Position numbers and translations under genes: made by a program. The notes beneath the pieces were generated by a model that saw only the letters and a list, made by a program, of their open reading frames with translations, made no database searches and was not told the origin of the DNA. From Arsukibacterium sp. MJ3 (GTDB lineage: Bacteria; Pseudomonadota; Gammaproteobacteria; Enterobacterales; Alteromonadaceae), in contig NZ_LAHP01000009.1 of NCBI RefSeq assembly GCF_000987765.1, forward strand, positions 1-64,000: 64,000 bases of DNA. The letters are read 5' to 3'. Below, in pieces: positions 36,077 through 45,458 of this stretch (position 1 is its first letter; each line of letters begins with the position of its first letter).

Positions 36077-36514
36077 TTAAGCCAAGCTGTGCACTACCAC
36101 CGAAGTGTGGCTTAAATTATCATGTAGCGGGCAGCGCTGGCATACCTCTGTTAGAAACTGCGCTTTTTGCTCATCGGTTAAATCAGCATCAATTACCGCA
36201 CTAATGCGGATTTCACTAAAGCCAACCCGATCATCCGTCGGTTTACCCAGTAAACCAGCCGGATTATAATCACCTTCTACTTTTACCTGCATACCGCGCA
36301 GGATAATTTTTTGCTGAAACGCGGCAATTCGGCCAATAGTACCAATACAGCCACCAACGGCAAACAGTAGCATTTGCAGTGGTGTCGGGCCAGTATCGCT
36401 GCCTTTGGCAGCCACAGGCTGATCAATCATAACGGTATGACCATCAATATCGCCACGAATAGCAAAACCTTCTGCCATAGTGGCGTTTATCGTTATGGTT
36501 TTAACATTACTCAT
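36077..36514 (-). CDS. OsmC family peroxiredoxin-like protein
   Basis: 145-residue cytoplasmic protein of the OsmC/Ohr superfamily, which reduces organic hydroperoxides or related species. The two conserved cysteines are in VGGCIGTI and VCQRCPLHDNL, and the GPTPLQMLLFAVGGC stretch is typical of the general OsmC-like (YhfA/SACOL1771-type) branch rather than Ohr itself. The intergenic segment to the S9 terminator (35921-36076) holds nothing I recognise. Single gene; start ATG with AGGA upstream. Confidence 0.88.
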   Translation of the reverse strand: MSNVKTITINATMAEGFAIRGDIDGHTVMIDQPVAAKGSDTGPTPLQMLLFAVGGCIGTIGRIAAFQQKIILRGMQVKVEGDYNPAGLLGKPTDDRVGFSEIRISAVIDADLTDEQKAQFLTEVCQRCPLHDNLSHTSVVVHSLA

Positions 36515-36624
36515 TGCTGCGATCCTTTTTAATTAGGTTACACTAATTTACAAGCCCATGTTAGCGGCTTACCACAGACAGACTATTGCGCCAGATCAAA
36601 AAATTAAGGTAATCGGAAAGAATA

Positions 36625-37041
36625 TTAACCCGTATACAATAGGGTTTGACTTTGGGTGTTAAAGCCGCACTCTGTTAACCATTGAAAGGCCTCTTGCTGG
36701 TTGGGGTATACCCGTTTTTCAAAATACTCACTGCTATCTACAATCATCCGGTCCAGTTGGTACTGCTTAACCATATGAGGGCAATACACTTGGGCGGCGA
36801 AGCGCAGGCCGTTGCCAATACACCAACTTACTAAGTCTTGGATCACCGGTTCAATTTCTGGCACGCCCAGTTGCCAGTTATCCAAATAGACAATATGTGC
36901 CCAGTCGTTACCCACTAATGGCATGGCAATAGCTTTAAACTGGCTGGCAAAATCTTCTGCAGTAAACTTATTCCAGCCACCTTTTACTTTGGCCAGTATT
37001 ACCCGTTGCTCGCGCCATAAAATAAATTTAGAGGTTGGCAT
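36625..37041 (-). CDS. Conserved hypothetical protein, STAS/SpoIIAA-like
   Basis: 138 residues with no signal or membrane helix. The layout (KFILWREQRVILAKVKGGW, MPLVGNDWAHIVYLDNWQLG, then helices and YFEKRVYPNQQEAFQWL) recalls the SpoIIAA-like fold: a short beta-sheet with a domain-ending segment about partial displacement of persons or phosphate, but no conserved phosphorylation Ser is evident. I do not recognise a function. The neighbours (OsmC, PEP-CTERM) give no clue. Confidence 0.6.
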   Translation of the reverse strand: MPTSKFILWREQRVILAKVKGGWNKFTAEDFASQFKAIAMPLVGNDWAHIVYLDNWQLGVPEIEPVIQDLVSWCIGNGLRFAAQVYCPHMVKQYQLDRMIVDSSEYFEKRVYPNQQEAFQWLTECGFNTQSQTLLYTG

Positions 37042-37276
37042 AGGTTATTGCTACTGCAGTAGTTTTACATAATTACAGCATAGCAGTAATTAGTAATTCG
37101 CCATTGATCTAAAGCACAATTTAATAAAACAATATTCCAGCGAAACAAAAATTGTTAGCTAGCAGCACCTAACACTGCTGTACTAAAAATCTCTTAACAA
37201 ATGTTCCTAAATGTTTTTGATACTGGTATGATATGATTGTTTTATAACCATTAACCATAATTTTTGAGGGATCAAG

Positions 37277-37909
37277 ATGTCATTTTCACCTATTCGCACC
37301 TTGTTGGGTGCTGTAACACTGATAGCTGCCAGTTTTAGCAGCCAAGCTACATTAATTACTAACGGCGACTTTGAATCAAACCAAATTGATCCCAACTCCT
37401 GGACCTTTTTAAGCAGTAGCGACGTGGCTGGTTGGCAAGGTAGCAATATTGAAATCTGGAATGCTTTAAATGGTGTTATGGCTGTCAGTGGCGACCATTT
37501 TATTGAGTTAAATGCCCATGGTGCTAATGTAGGTGATTGGTCAATATTCCAAACCTTTGCTACAGAAATTAATCGCCAATATGAGCTAAGCTTTTTTTAT
37601 CGCGCTCGTAATAACAACGATGAACGTTTTGAGGTATCGGTACCAGGTTTAGAATGGGATATTAGCGGGCATGCTAAGGACGTATGGACTAAATTCGAAA
37701 ATACATTTACTGCCACATCTACTAGTTCTATTTTACGTTTTAGATCATTAACTGCGGGCACTGAGGGTAATTTTATTGATAACGTACAAGTAACTGCTTC
37801 GCCAGGACGTGATGTATCAGTAGCCGTTCCTGAACCTACTACTCTGGCCGCTTTTGGTGCCGGTTTATTAGCCTTGTTTGGCTTACGTCGCAATAAAACT
37901 AAAGCGTAA
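37277..37909 (+). CDS. PEP-CTERM sorted exported protein
   Basis: 210 residues, ATG after GAGGGA. A signal peptide (about 1-23, ending SQA) is followed by a beta-rich domain (LITNGDFESNQIDPNSW, FIELNAHG, LRFRSLTAGTEGNFIDNV) like those binding carbohydrate in many PEP-CTERM proteins. The C-terminal tripartite sorting signal is clear: VPEPTTL, a hydrophobic helix (AAFGAGLLALFGL) and RRNKTK. An exosortase must process it, but none lies in the window. Single gene with a strong terminator; it may be linked to exopolysaccharide or matrix. The upstream 235 bp hold no recognisable operator. Confidence 0.92.
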   Translation: MSFSPIRTLLGAVTLIAASFSSQATLITNGDFESNQIDPNSWTFLSSSDVAGWQGSNIEIWNALNGVMAVSGDHFIELNAHGANVGDWSIFQTFATEINRQYELSFFYRARNNNDERFEVSVPGLEWDISGHAKDVWTKFENTFTATSTSSILRFRSLTAGTEGNFIDNVQVTASPGRDVSVAVPEPTTLAAFGAGLLALFGLRRNKTKA

Positions 37910-37933
37910 TTATTGCGGGTAAAGTGTTACTAC

Positions 37934-37966
37934 AACGCCAACCTTCGGGTTGGCGTTTTGCTTTTT
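37934..37966 (+). terminator. Rho-independent terminator after PEP-CTERM gene
   Basis: A 10-bp GC-rich stem (AACGCCAACC and complement) closed by a TTCG tetraloop is followed by TTTTGCTTTTT, a classic intrinsic terminator 24 bases after the stop codon. Confidence 0.92.
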
Positions 37967-38140
37967 GTATATTTAAAATGGGCTAGCGTGAATTACCAAA
38001 TATGGTACAGACCGCTATGGTGTAAACGCTTGTCATGCTGCTGTAACATTACTTACTTAATCTACCCGCCTGCAAGGATGTTCTGAATTGCCATGGAGAG
38101 TGTTGGCTCGAGCTGTTAGCTAACTAAAAGAGTAACCATC

Positions 38141-39910
38141 TTGGGTATTAGCGATTACCATCGTGACGAGCTGCGCCATATTCTGGCCAATAAGCGGCTA
38201 ACACCGTTATTTCAACCGATTGTGCGATTGGCTGATGGTAAAAACCTTGGTTTTGAAGCACTAATCCGTGGGCCTTCGAATAGTGCTTTACACTCGCCCG
38301 GTAATTTATTTAAAACCGCCATTAGTTATAACCTGCTGGAGCCGCTAGAGCTATTATGCCGCGAACTTAGCATTAACGCCTTTGCCAAAGCCGGTGCCGA
38401 GGGCTTATTATTTTTAAATGTAAATCCGTTGCTGCTGCTGACCTCTGATCATCCATCTGGTTTAACCAAAAAAATGATTGAAGCCGCTGGCCTTGCACCG
38501 GAGCGAATTGTAATAGAGCTATCAGAGCAGTTTCAGGTAGAGGACACCGAGCTGTTTATTAATGCAGTTAAGCACTATCGCGAGTTTGGCTTTAAAATTG
38601 CCATAGATGATTTAGGCAGTGGTTTTTCCGGTCTGCGGCTTTGGTCAGAGTTACAGCCTGATATCGTAAAAATAGATCGCTATTTTATTGATCAATTACA
38701 CCAAGACCCAGTTAAAAAAGCCTTTGTAAAAAACATTATTGAAATAGCCAAAGACACCGGTTGCAGCATTATCGCCGAAGGTATTGAAACCAGTGAAGAG
38801 TTGCAAATGTGTCGCGAACTGGGCGCCGAATATGGCCAGGGATATTTGCTAGGCCGCCCACAGGTCGAGTTTCAGAACAACGTTGCTGCCCTGGCGCCGC
38901 TATTGGCTAACAATCAGTTAACGTTAAACCAGGCGCTGGATCCGGTTATCACTGTTACCCCTGCTGTACAGCAAGATACACCTGCGTTGCAAGTGGCTGA
39001 ACTGTTTGCTAATGACAAAAGTCTGCATTGTATTGCAGTAATTGACGACGCCGGCCGGCCGGTTGGGGTAGTTAGCCGTGGCTGGTTAAATGAAAAATTT
39101 TCACATACTTTTGGCCGAGCCTTGTATAAACGTAAAGCCGTGAATTTTTGTATGGAAAAAGCGCCTTTATTGGTTGAAAAAAGTTTATCGATTGATGATG
39201 TCAGTAGCTTGATCAGTGATGAAGCTGATGATGCCAGCCTGCATTTTCTGGTAACCGACAATGGCCTTTATTATGGTTTGGGCTCGGTACGAAAAGTGCT
39301 AAAACAAATAAGCGAAAATAAAGTATTTTTTGCCCGCTACACCAATCCGCTAACCTTATTGCCGGGTAATGTGCCGTTGAATATGCATATTGATAGCTTA
39401 TTGCAGCAAAATGTTCCGTTTAGCTTAGCCTATGTTGATATAGACTACTTTAAGCCTTACAACGATTTATATGGCTATAGTAAAGGCGATTTAGTAATAG
39501 AGCTACTGGCAAAAATTCTGCAAGCTGAAGTGCGGCCTAGCATTGATTATATTTACCATATTGGTGGCGACGATTTTATTATTGTGTTTACCGACAATAA
39601 CAGTACGGCTGCACTAGCACAAATTCAGTGCCGCTTTACTGAACGGGTTAAACACTATTATACCGAAGCCCATTTGGCAGCCGGTGGTTGCAGCGCGGTC
39701 GATAGGCTTGGCCAGGCATTATTCTACCCGCTTATTTCATTATCGATAGGTGTAGTAGAACCTGATCCACTGCTGTGTTTAAGCCATCACGATGTTTCCG
39801 AACTAGCCAGCTGCGCCAAGAGTGAAGCGAAAAAAATTGCCGGCCCAAGCATATTTAACAGTCGGCGCCGCGGCCCAGTTCAGCCATCGGTTAAGTTGCC
39901 AAACCCGTAA
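38141..39910 (+). CDS. EAL-CBS-GGDEF c-di-GMP turnover protein
   Basis: 589-residue cytoplasmic protein; TTG start at 38141, with AAGAG 10 nt upstream. Order is unusual: EAL first (about 10-245), a CBS pair (about 265-395), then GGDEF (about 400-575). EAL residues appear complete: FEALIRG, FLNVNP, IVIELSE, AIDDLGSG, IVKIDRYF, IIAEGIET, and GYLLGRP. The GGDEF motif reads GGDDF with NPLTLLPGN and YVDIDYFKPYND, so cyclase function is possible but uncertain. CBS domains often bind adenine nucleotides and could link energy state to c-di-GMP. The protein has no membrane segment. It could feed the LapD switch at 7-9 kb. Confidence 0.9.
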   Translation: MGISDYHRDELRHILANKRLTPLFQPIVRLADGKNLGFEALIRGPSNSALHSPGNLFKTAISYNLLEPLELLCRELSINAFAKAGAEGLLFLNVNPLLLLTSDHPSGLTKKMIEAAGLAPERIVIELSEQFQVEDTELFINAVKHYREFGFKIAIDDLGSGFSGLRLWSELQPDIVKIDRYFIDQLHQDPVKKAFVKNIIEIAKDTGCSIIAEGIETSEELQMCRELGAEYGQGYLLGRPQVEFQNNVAALAPLLANNQLTLNQALDPVITVTPAVQQDTPALQVAELFANDKSLHCIAVIDDAGRPVGVVSRGWLNEKFSHTFGRALYKRKAVNFCMEKAPLLVEKSLSIDDVSSLISDEADDASLHFLVTDNGLYYGLGSVRKVLKQISENKVFFARYTNPLTLLPGNVPLNMHIDSLLQQNVPFSLAYVDIDYFKPYNDLYGYSKGDLVIELLAKILQAEVRPSIDYIYHIGGDDFIIVFTDNNSTAALAQIQCRFTERVKHYYTEAHLAAGGCSAVDRLGQALFYPLISLSIGVVEPDPLLCLSHHDVSELASCAKSEAKKIAGPSIFNSRRRGPVQPSVKLPNP

Positions 39911-39967
39911 TTCGTTTTGCTGAAACAGCGTTAACAGCGCGCTGCTAGGCGGGTTCGATATCCTGTA

Positions 39968-40018
39968 AGAAATAGCCGGCCATCAAACCACAATGGCTTT
40001 AAATGGTCGGGTATTTCT
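39968..40018. repeat. Long imperfect inverted repeat between convergent genes
   Basis: AGAAATAGCCGGCCAT pairs with ATGGTCGGGTATTTCT at 14 of 16 positions across a 19-nt loop, in the gap between the EAL-CBS-GGDEF gene and the convergent DUF3083 gene. It may be a bidirectional terminator, though it lacks a run of Us, or a remnant of an interspersed palindromic element. No second copy was noticed in the window. Confidence 0.5.
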
Positions 40019-40066
40019 GTTTCCATCACAGACACCTGTATTGCTGTCATTTTGCTTTATATTATA

Positions 40067-41131
40067 TTAGTCGTTATAGCTAATATGCTGATGAAAGCGA
40101 ATGGTTAAATCTTGTTTTTCCGGATTAAGCGCTAACTTATCAGCAAAACTGCGTAAGCCAGCCTCTACCTGATTCATAAAACGGCCATAGCCGGTTTCAG
40201 TCATGTCATCATTGCCGGCCACAATCAAAATATGTACCGCTTCTACCAAATTATCGCCCTGCCAGTCACTAATAAACTGCGGCGCATTGTTGGTTGGATC
40301 AAAGCCTAATAATTGCAGTTCGCTGGTGGTTTCGGGTTTATCAAACTTACTATTACGTACCAGTGGTGTTAGGCCATTGGCTATAATGGCTACCCGGTTT
40401 AAGTCTTTCGCCTGAATGGCCACTTTTAGCTGCTGTTCCAGTTGCTGATACAGCGGGCTATAGTCTTGACTGTCGTTGGCAACATATTCTTGCTTTAGTG
40501 CCCGGCTCAGCGGCAGCGTAATATGCACGTAGGTTAGCGCACTGTGCTCAGGTAACTTAAGCTGGCGGGTGGCATAGCGCCCGGCAATCGCTCGCAGTTT
40601 ATAACCGTAGCTTTCTTTGGTACCTTTTTGCTTGGCCAGTAAATCGTAAGATAAATGCTGATGATCACGGATCTTAACTTTCAGACCCTGCTCCGGCAGT
40701 TGTGGTAAAAATTGTTGCAATAATTGCAACACCCGCTGGTGGAAATCTGCAGCATTTGCGCGGATATCGTTGCCAGTGGCTAAAAACAGTAAGCGAATTT
40801 TCCGGGCCTGATAACCACTTTGGCTAAACAGGTTTTGTGCCTCATGGTAGGCTGGATTATAGAAAAAAATAATTTGCTCAGCGGTTTGAAACACATGGGC
40901 TTCGGTATGAAAACGCACTACCGGTAATTTATCAGTGGCAATTAAATGCACATTATGTAAATTCAGGCTGTCGGCCAAAGCAAATAACTGCTGGCTTAAT
41001 TGCTGGTAACAAGCCTTCTCACTGCTAAAGTGCTGATATAGCTCTGGAGTGGCTTTAATTTCTGCCAGAATATACTGGTTAGATTTAGCGGTAGCCGGAA
41101 GATAAACTTTATGTTGAGTACTAATGGGCAT
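40067..41131 (-). CDS. DUF3083 family protein
   Basis: 354 residues from ATG at 41131 (AGGAG 6 nt upstream; an open frame upstream to 41182 lacks support). The opening HKVYLPATAKSNQYILAEIK and the stretch LPVVRFHTEAHVFQT...IIFFYNPAYHEAQNLF match, as I recall, the DUF3083 family of Vibrio and Shewanella. The halves look related: FNQ/RIRFHQHISYND at the end echoes KVKIRDHQHLSYDL in the middle. No signal, membrane helix or known catalytic motif. Function unknown. Single gene. Confidence 0.75.
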   Translation of the reverse strand: MPISTQHKVYLPATAKSNQYILAEIKATPELYQHFSSEKACYQQLSQQLFALADSLNLHNVHLIATDKLPVVRFHTEAHVFQTAEQIIFFYNPAYHEAQNLFSQSGYQARKIRLLFLATGNDIRANAADFHQRVLQLLQQFLPQLPEQGLKVKIRDHQHLSYDLLAKQKGTKESYGYKLRAIAGRYATRQLKLPEHSALTYVHITLPLSRALKQEYVANDSQDYSPLYQQLEQQLKVAIQAKDLNRVAIIANGLTPLVRNSKFDKPETTSELQLLGFDPTNNAPQFISDWQGDNLVEAVHILIVAGNDDMTETGYGRFMNQVEAGLRSFADKLALNPEKQDLTIRFHQHISYND

Positions 41132-41308
41132 GAAAACTCCTGTTTTTTCTGCAATGCGCACATTGTACCCTGTCGCACGCAATTAAGCCTGTAATTGTGA
41201 TGCTATTTTGCCCGTTTTTTGCTTTAAATCAAGCTTAAGCCCAAACCCGCGCGTACAATGCCGGGGGCTGAGTTATCAGCCGGTCAGATATGCCTATAAT
41301 CGGCTGCG

Positions 41309-41797
41309 TTATAAAGTACCGGGATTAAGTTGCCAGATACTAAAATTAAGTACTGCCGCAAAACCTACCCACAGTAAATAGGGCACTAATAGTAAAGCAG
41401 CCAGTTTGTGCAGCCGCCAGAAACTCACCAGCGTAACAATAATAAGAACGAGTAATAGTATAATATTGGCAAAAGCCAAGCCACCCTGATACCAGGCAAA
41501 AAATAGCCAGCTCCATAAGGTATTCACCATAAGTTGGCAGAAATATAGCTGTAGCGCGGGCTTGCTAAATTTACTACTTCGCCAAACCAGCCAGGCCGCT
41601 ATGGCCATCAAGGTATATAGGGCGGTCCATACCGGGCCAAATAACCAAGACGGTGGTGCCCAACCAGGTAATTGTAGTTCCCGGTAAAAATTGGCAGCAT
41701 TAATTGAGCCCAAGGCGCCGATGCCAGCAGCCAAATAGGTTATTGCCAGTATGGCCAGTAGCATTAGCACTTGGCGTAATACAATAGTCAGGTACAT
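41309..41797 (-). CDS. tspO: TspO/MBR family membrane protein
   Basis: 162-residue inner-membrane protein with five helices. The hallmark LPGWAPPSWLFGPVWTALY and MAIAAWLVW motifs, and the later WSWLFFAWYQGGLAFANI and LNFSIWQLNP, identify the TspO/translocator family that binds porphyrins and cholesterol-like ligands and is linked to oxidative stress and light responses. ATG has AGGA 6 nt upstream. Single gene. Confidence 0.92.
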   Translation of the reverse strand: MYLTIVLRQVLMLLAILAITYLAAGIGALGSINAANFYRELQLPGWAPPSWLFGPVWTALYTLMAIAAWLVWRSSKFSKPALQLYFCQLMVNTLWSWLFFAWYQGGLAFANIILLLVLIIVTLVSFWRLHKLAALLLVPYLLWVGFAAVLNFSIWQLNPGTL

Positions 41798-42005
41798 AGT
41801 GTCCTACCCTCAAAGAGATATTGCGGTTGACCGCCCAGTTTACGCTAAACTAGTGGTTTAGATCAGCTGGTTGGACGAGCACTAAAATTTGCGCTAAGCC
41901 ATGGCTTGCTGTATCAAAGTGGCTATAGTTAAACGATCATAGTTAAATAGTTACCCCACGGCTACGTGATTAGCATTTTATTGTTGTTTATTAAGAGGTA
42001 TTGGT

Positions 42006-43181
42006 ATGACCCGCCCTGTATTTGACTGGCAAGATCCGTTTCAATTATCCAGTATGTTAACTGAAGAAGAGCGAATGATCCGCGACACCGCGCATCAGTA
42101 TTGTCAACATAAATTACAACCTCGGGTGCTACTGGCCAACCGCAATGAGCATTTTCACCGTGAAATTATGACCGAACTGGGCGAGCTAGGCCTGCTCGGT
42201 GCTACCTTGCCAGAGCAATATGGCTGCTCGGCAGTTAACTATGTCTGTTACGGCCTGGTAGCGCGCGAAGTAGAACGGGTCGACAGCGGTTATCGCAGTG
42301 CAATGAGCGTGCAATCGTCGTTGGTAATGCACCCTATTTATGAATATGGCACAGAAGCACAACGCCAAAAATATCTGCCAAAACTGGCAACAGGTGAATG
42401 GGTTGGCTGCTTTGGCTTAACCGAACCTGATGCCGGCTCTGATCCGGCCAGTATGCGTACCGTTGCCAAAAAAACAGCTGATGGTTATCTGCTAAATGGC
42501 AGTAAAATGTGGATAACCAACTCGCCTATTGCCGATGTGTTTGTGGTGTGGGCCAAGCTAGAGGGTGAAATTCGCGGGTTTGTGCTGGAAAAAGGCATGA
42601 AGGGCTTAAGTGCGCCAAAAATAGAAGGCAAATTTTCGTTGCGGGCGTCTATTACCGGTGAAATTGTTATGGAAAACGTTGCTGTACCTGAAGACGCTAT
42701 TTTTCCCGATATTCGTGGTTTAAAAGGGCCGTTTGGCTGTTTAAATAAAGCCCGTTATGGTATTGCTTGGGGTGCATTAGGCGCCGCCGAATTTTGCTGG
42801 CATGCCGCCCGCCAATATACCCTTGACCGTATTCAGTTTGGCCGGCCGCTGGCGCAAACCCAGCTGGTACAGAAAAAACTGGCCGATATGCAAACCGATA
42901 TTAGTTTAGGTTTACTGGGCTGTTTGCAGGCAGGTCGCTTAATGGATCAGGGCTTGCTGGCGCCAGAAACTATCTCGCTGATTAAACGTAACTCTTGTGG
43001 TAAGGCGCTGGATGTTGCCCGTCAGGCCCGCGATATGCACGGCGGTAATGGCATTGCTGATGAATATCATGTTATGCGCCATTTAATGAACTTAGAAGCG
43101 GTTAATACCTACGAAGGTACCCATGATGTGCACGCGCTGATTTTAGGCCGGGCACAAACCGGGCTACAGGCGTTTAGTTAA
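42006..43181 (+). CDS. gcdH: Glutaryl-CoA dehydrogenase
   Basis: 391-residue flavoenzyme oxidising and decarboxylating glutaryl-CoA to crotonyl-CoA in lysine/tryptophan breakdown. The substrate-carboxylate Arg97 lies in [13 protein letters not shown] and the catalytic Glu370 in [10 protein letters not shown], both matching human GCDH almost residue for residue; [13 protein letters not shown] and [11 protein letters not shown] bind FAD. ATG with AGAGG upstream. The fused E1 gene starts 2 bp after its stop, suggesting that a 2-oxoacid dehydrogenase could supply its acyl-CoA (2-oxoadipate to glutaryl-CoA), which is inference. Confidence 0.93.
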   Translation: MTRPVFDWQDPFQLSSMLTEEERMIRDTAHQYCQHKLQPRVLLANRNEHFHREIMTELGELGLLGATLPEQYGCSAVNYVCYGLVAREVERVDSGYRSAMSVQSSLVMHPIYEYGTEAQRQKYLPKLATGEWVGCFGLTEPDAGSDPASMRTVAKKTADGYLLNGSKMWITNSPIADVFVVWAKLEGEIRGFVLEKGMKGLSAPKIEGKFSLRASITGEIVMENVAVPEDAIFPDIRGLKGPFGCLNKARYGIAWGALGAAEFCWHAARQYTLDRIQFGRPLAQTQLVQKKLADMQTDISLGLLGCLQAGRLMDQGLLAPETISLIKRNSCGKALDVARQARDMHGGNGIADEYHVMRHLMNLEAVNTYEGTHDVHALILGRAQTGLQAFS

Positions 43182-43183
43182 TC

Positions 43184-45445
43184 GTGGCCGAACCTTTTCA
43201 TCCGTGGCTGGAGAGCTTTTTACAGCGCATAAATAGCAACAATTTGCCGTCGGTGAGCAGTTTACAGCAAAGCCTCAGCGACAGCGTCTTGTATCGGTTG
43301 TGGCATAGCCAGCTAAGCAGCCGGTTACTTGATTTGCAATCGCGCTTACTGCAAGCCAAAGGCCAAAGTTTTTATACTATTGGCAGTGCCGGCCATGAGG
43401 GTAATGCCGCCGTTGCGGCAGCACTACGTTTAACTGATCCGGCTTTTTTGCATTACCGCAGTGGCGCGTTTTTTATTGAACGCAGTAAGCAACTGCCCGG
43501 CAGCACACCATTATATGACATGTTATTGTCGTTTTGTGCTTCCAGTGACGACCCCATTTCTGGTGGCCGCCATAAAGTGCTGGGCAGCCTAGCGCTAAAT
43601 ATTCCACCGCAAACCAGCACCATTGCCTCGCAATTACCCAAAGCCGTTGGCGCAGCCTTTGCTATCGATTTAAGTAAACGGTTAGGCCAGGCAGGTAGCT
43701 GGCCACATGACGCTATTGTGATGTGCAGTTTTGGCGATGCCTCGGCTAATCACTCTACCGCCCAAGGTGCTATTAATGCCGCGTGCTGGGCTGCTTATCA
43801 GCATGTGCCGTTACCTTTGCTATTTGTTTGTGAAGATAATGGCTTGGGTATTTCAACGCCCACGCCGCAGGGCTGGATTGAGCAAAGCCTGGCCGACCGG
43901 CCTGAACTGCGTTACTTTGCCGCTGACGGCCGCGACTTAGCGCAAAGCTATACCGCAGCCCGCAATGCGGCGCAGTATGTGCGCAGAAAACGCCAGCCGG
44001 CGTTATTACATTTATCCACCGTGCGCTTATTCGGCCATGCCGGTGCCGATACCGAAGCGGCATACCGAAGTAAAATTCAGGTTGCGGCCGAGCTGGAACT
44101 AGACCCACTACTGGCCTCTACCGCCTGTGTGCTAGCGCGGGGCATTGTTAGCCGCCAGCAATTACAGCAAGCCATAACCGAGTTGGCCAGCCAAATTAGC
44201 CGGGTGGCACAGGTCGCCAGCAGCCGACCAAAACTGCACAGTGCCGCCGCGATAATGGCCGCTATTGCTCCCGTAAAGCCTGCTATGCCGGCACCGCCAT
44301 TGCCACTGCCGGCTATTCGCAGTGCCTTGTTTGAATTTGATAAACACAACATGGCGAAACCGCAGCATTTAGCCAAGTTACTAAACTGGACGTTGCATGA
44401 TCTGTTTGCTCAGTATCACAATGTTGTGCTTTTTGGCGAAGATGTTGGCAAAAAAGGTGGTGTTTATGGTGTATCGCAGCATTTAGTGCATGCTTTTGGT
44501 GCTAATCGGGTTATTAACACCTTACTGGACGAGCAAAGTATTTTGGGTATGGCTATTGGCTTAGCCCAGCAAGGGTTGTTACCGATAGCTGAAATTCAGT
44601 TTTTGGCGTATGTACATAATGCTGAAGACCAAATTCGCGGTGAAGCCGCCACCTTACCGTTTTTCTCCAATGGTCAGTACCACAATGCCATGGTGATCCG
44701 TATTGCCGGGTTGGCTTATCAGCGCGGGTTTGGTGGTCATTTTCATAATGACAATTCCTTTGCGGTGTTCCGCGATATTCCGGGTATTATTGTGTTGTGC
44801 CCGTCGAATGGCGCCGATGCTGCCTTGTTACTGCGCCAGGCGGTGCAACTGGCAGCAGAGCAAAAACGGCTAGTGATTTTTTTAGAACCCATAGCGTTAT
44901 ACATGACCCGCGATTTACTCAGTGCAGGCGATGGTGGCTGGCTGTGCGATTATCCAACACCCGATACGCCACTGCCAGCGCTGGGCGAGCCGGCAGTATT
45001 TAACCAAGGGCCGGCATATGAACAAAACCGAGCGGCGCGGCCACAGTTGGCAATTATTAGTTATGGTAACGGCTATTACCTAAGCCGCCAGGCCGCGGCT
45101 GAATTACAAAGCGCCGGGTATAATTTGCGGTTGCTGGATATACGCTGCGTAGTACCGCTGCATATTGACGCAATAGTGGCAGCACTGGACGGGTGTCAGC
45201 AGGTGTTAATTGTTGATGAATGCCGTCGCCGTGGCTCACTAAGCGAAGAGCTATTTACCGCATTGCACGAAGCACGGCCGGGCTGGTATCAGCTTAGCCG
45301 GATCACCGCTATGGACAGTTTTATACCGCTCGGTACAGCCGCCTATGCGGTATTGCCATCCAAGCAACAGATTATGGATAAAGTGCTGCAGCTTATCGAG
45401 CAAACGCCAAAGCCATCGGCTGCGACAACAGGTGCGCCTTTATGA
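43184..45445 (+). CDS. 2-oxoacid dehydrogenase E1, fused alpha and beta subunits
   Basis: 753-residue thiamine-diphosphate enzyme; GTG start 2 bp after gcdH. The alpha part (about 1-350) has GSAGHEGNAAVAAAL, GGRHKVLGS, and the ThDP/Mg motif GDASANHSTAQGAINAA with EDNGLGIST. The beta part (about 385-730) has GEDVGKKGGVYGVS, LLDEQSILGMAIGLA, GGHFHNDNSFAVF and VDECRRRGSLSEEL. Separate subunits are usual in pyruvate and branched-chain complexes; fused forms exist in some branched-chain-like E1s. No E2 or E3 gene is in the window. Its substrate may be 2-oxoadipate given gcdH, or a branched-chain oxoacid; sequence alone does not decide. Confidence 0.85.
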   Translation: MAEPFHPWLESFLQRINSNNLPSVSSLQQSLSDSVLYRLWHSQLSSRLLDLQSRLLQAKGQSFYTIGSAGHEGNAAVAAALRLTDPAFLHYRSGAFFIERSKQLPGSTPLYDMLLSFCASSDDPISGGRHKVLGSLALNIPPQTSTIASQLPKAVGAAFAIDLSKRLGQAGSWPHDAIVMCSFGDASANHSTAQGAINAACWAAYQHVPLPLLFVCEDNGLGISTPTPQGWIEQSLADRPELRYFAADGRDLAQSYTAARNAAQYVRRKRQPALLHLSTVRLFGHAGADTEAAYRSKIQVAAELELDPLLASTACVLARGIVSRQQLQQAITELASQISRVAQVASSRPKLHSAAAIMAAIAPVKPAMPAPPLPLPAIRSALFEFDKHNMAKPQHLAKLLNWTLHDLFAQYHNVVLFGEDVGKKGGVYGVSQHLVHAFGANRVINTLLDEQSILGMAIGLAQQGLLPIAEIQFLAYVHNAEDQIRGEAATLPFFSNGQYHNAMVIRIAGLAYQRGFGGHFHNDNSFAVFRDIPGIIVLCPSNGADAALLLRQAVQLAAEQKRLVIFLEPIALYMTRDLLSAGDGGWLCDYPTPDTPLPALGEPAVFNQGPAYEQNRAARPQLAIISYGNGYYLSRQAAAELQSAGYNLRLLDIRCVVPLHIDAIVAALDGCQQVLIVDECRRRGSLSEELFTALHEARPGWYQLSRITAMDSFIPLGTAAYAVLPSKQQIMDKVLQLIEQTPKPSAATTGAPL

Positions 45446-45458
45446 AGCAGAGTAGAGT

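Noticed and set aside
35989-36204. Short rightward frame between the S9 terminator and the OsmC gene
   Set aside because: It has no ribosome site, overlaps the OsmC gene end antisense, and its product has no recognisable feature.
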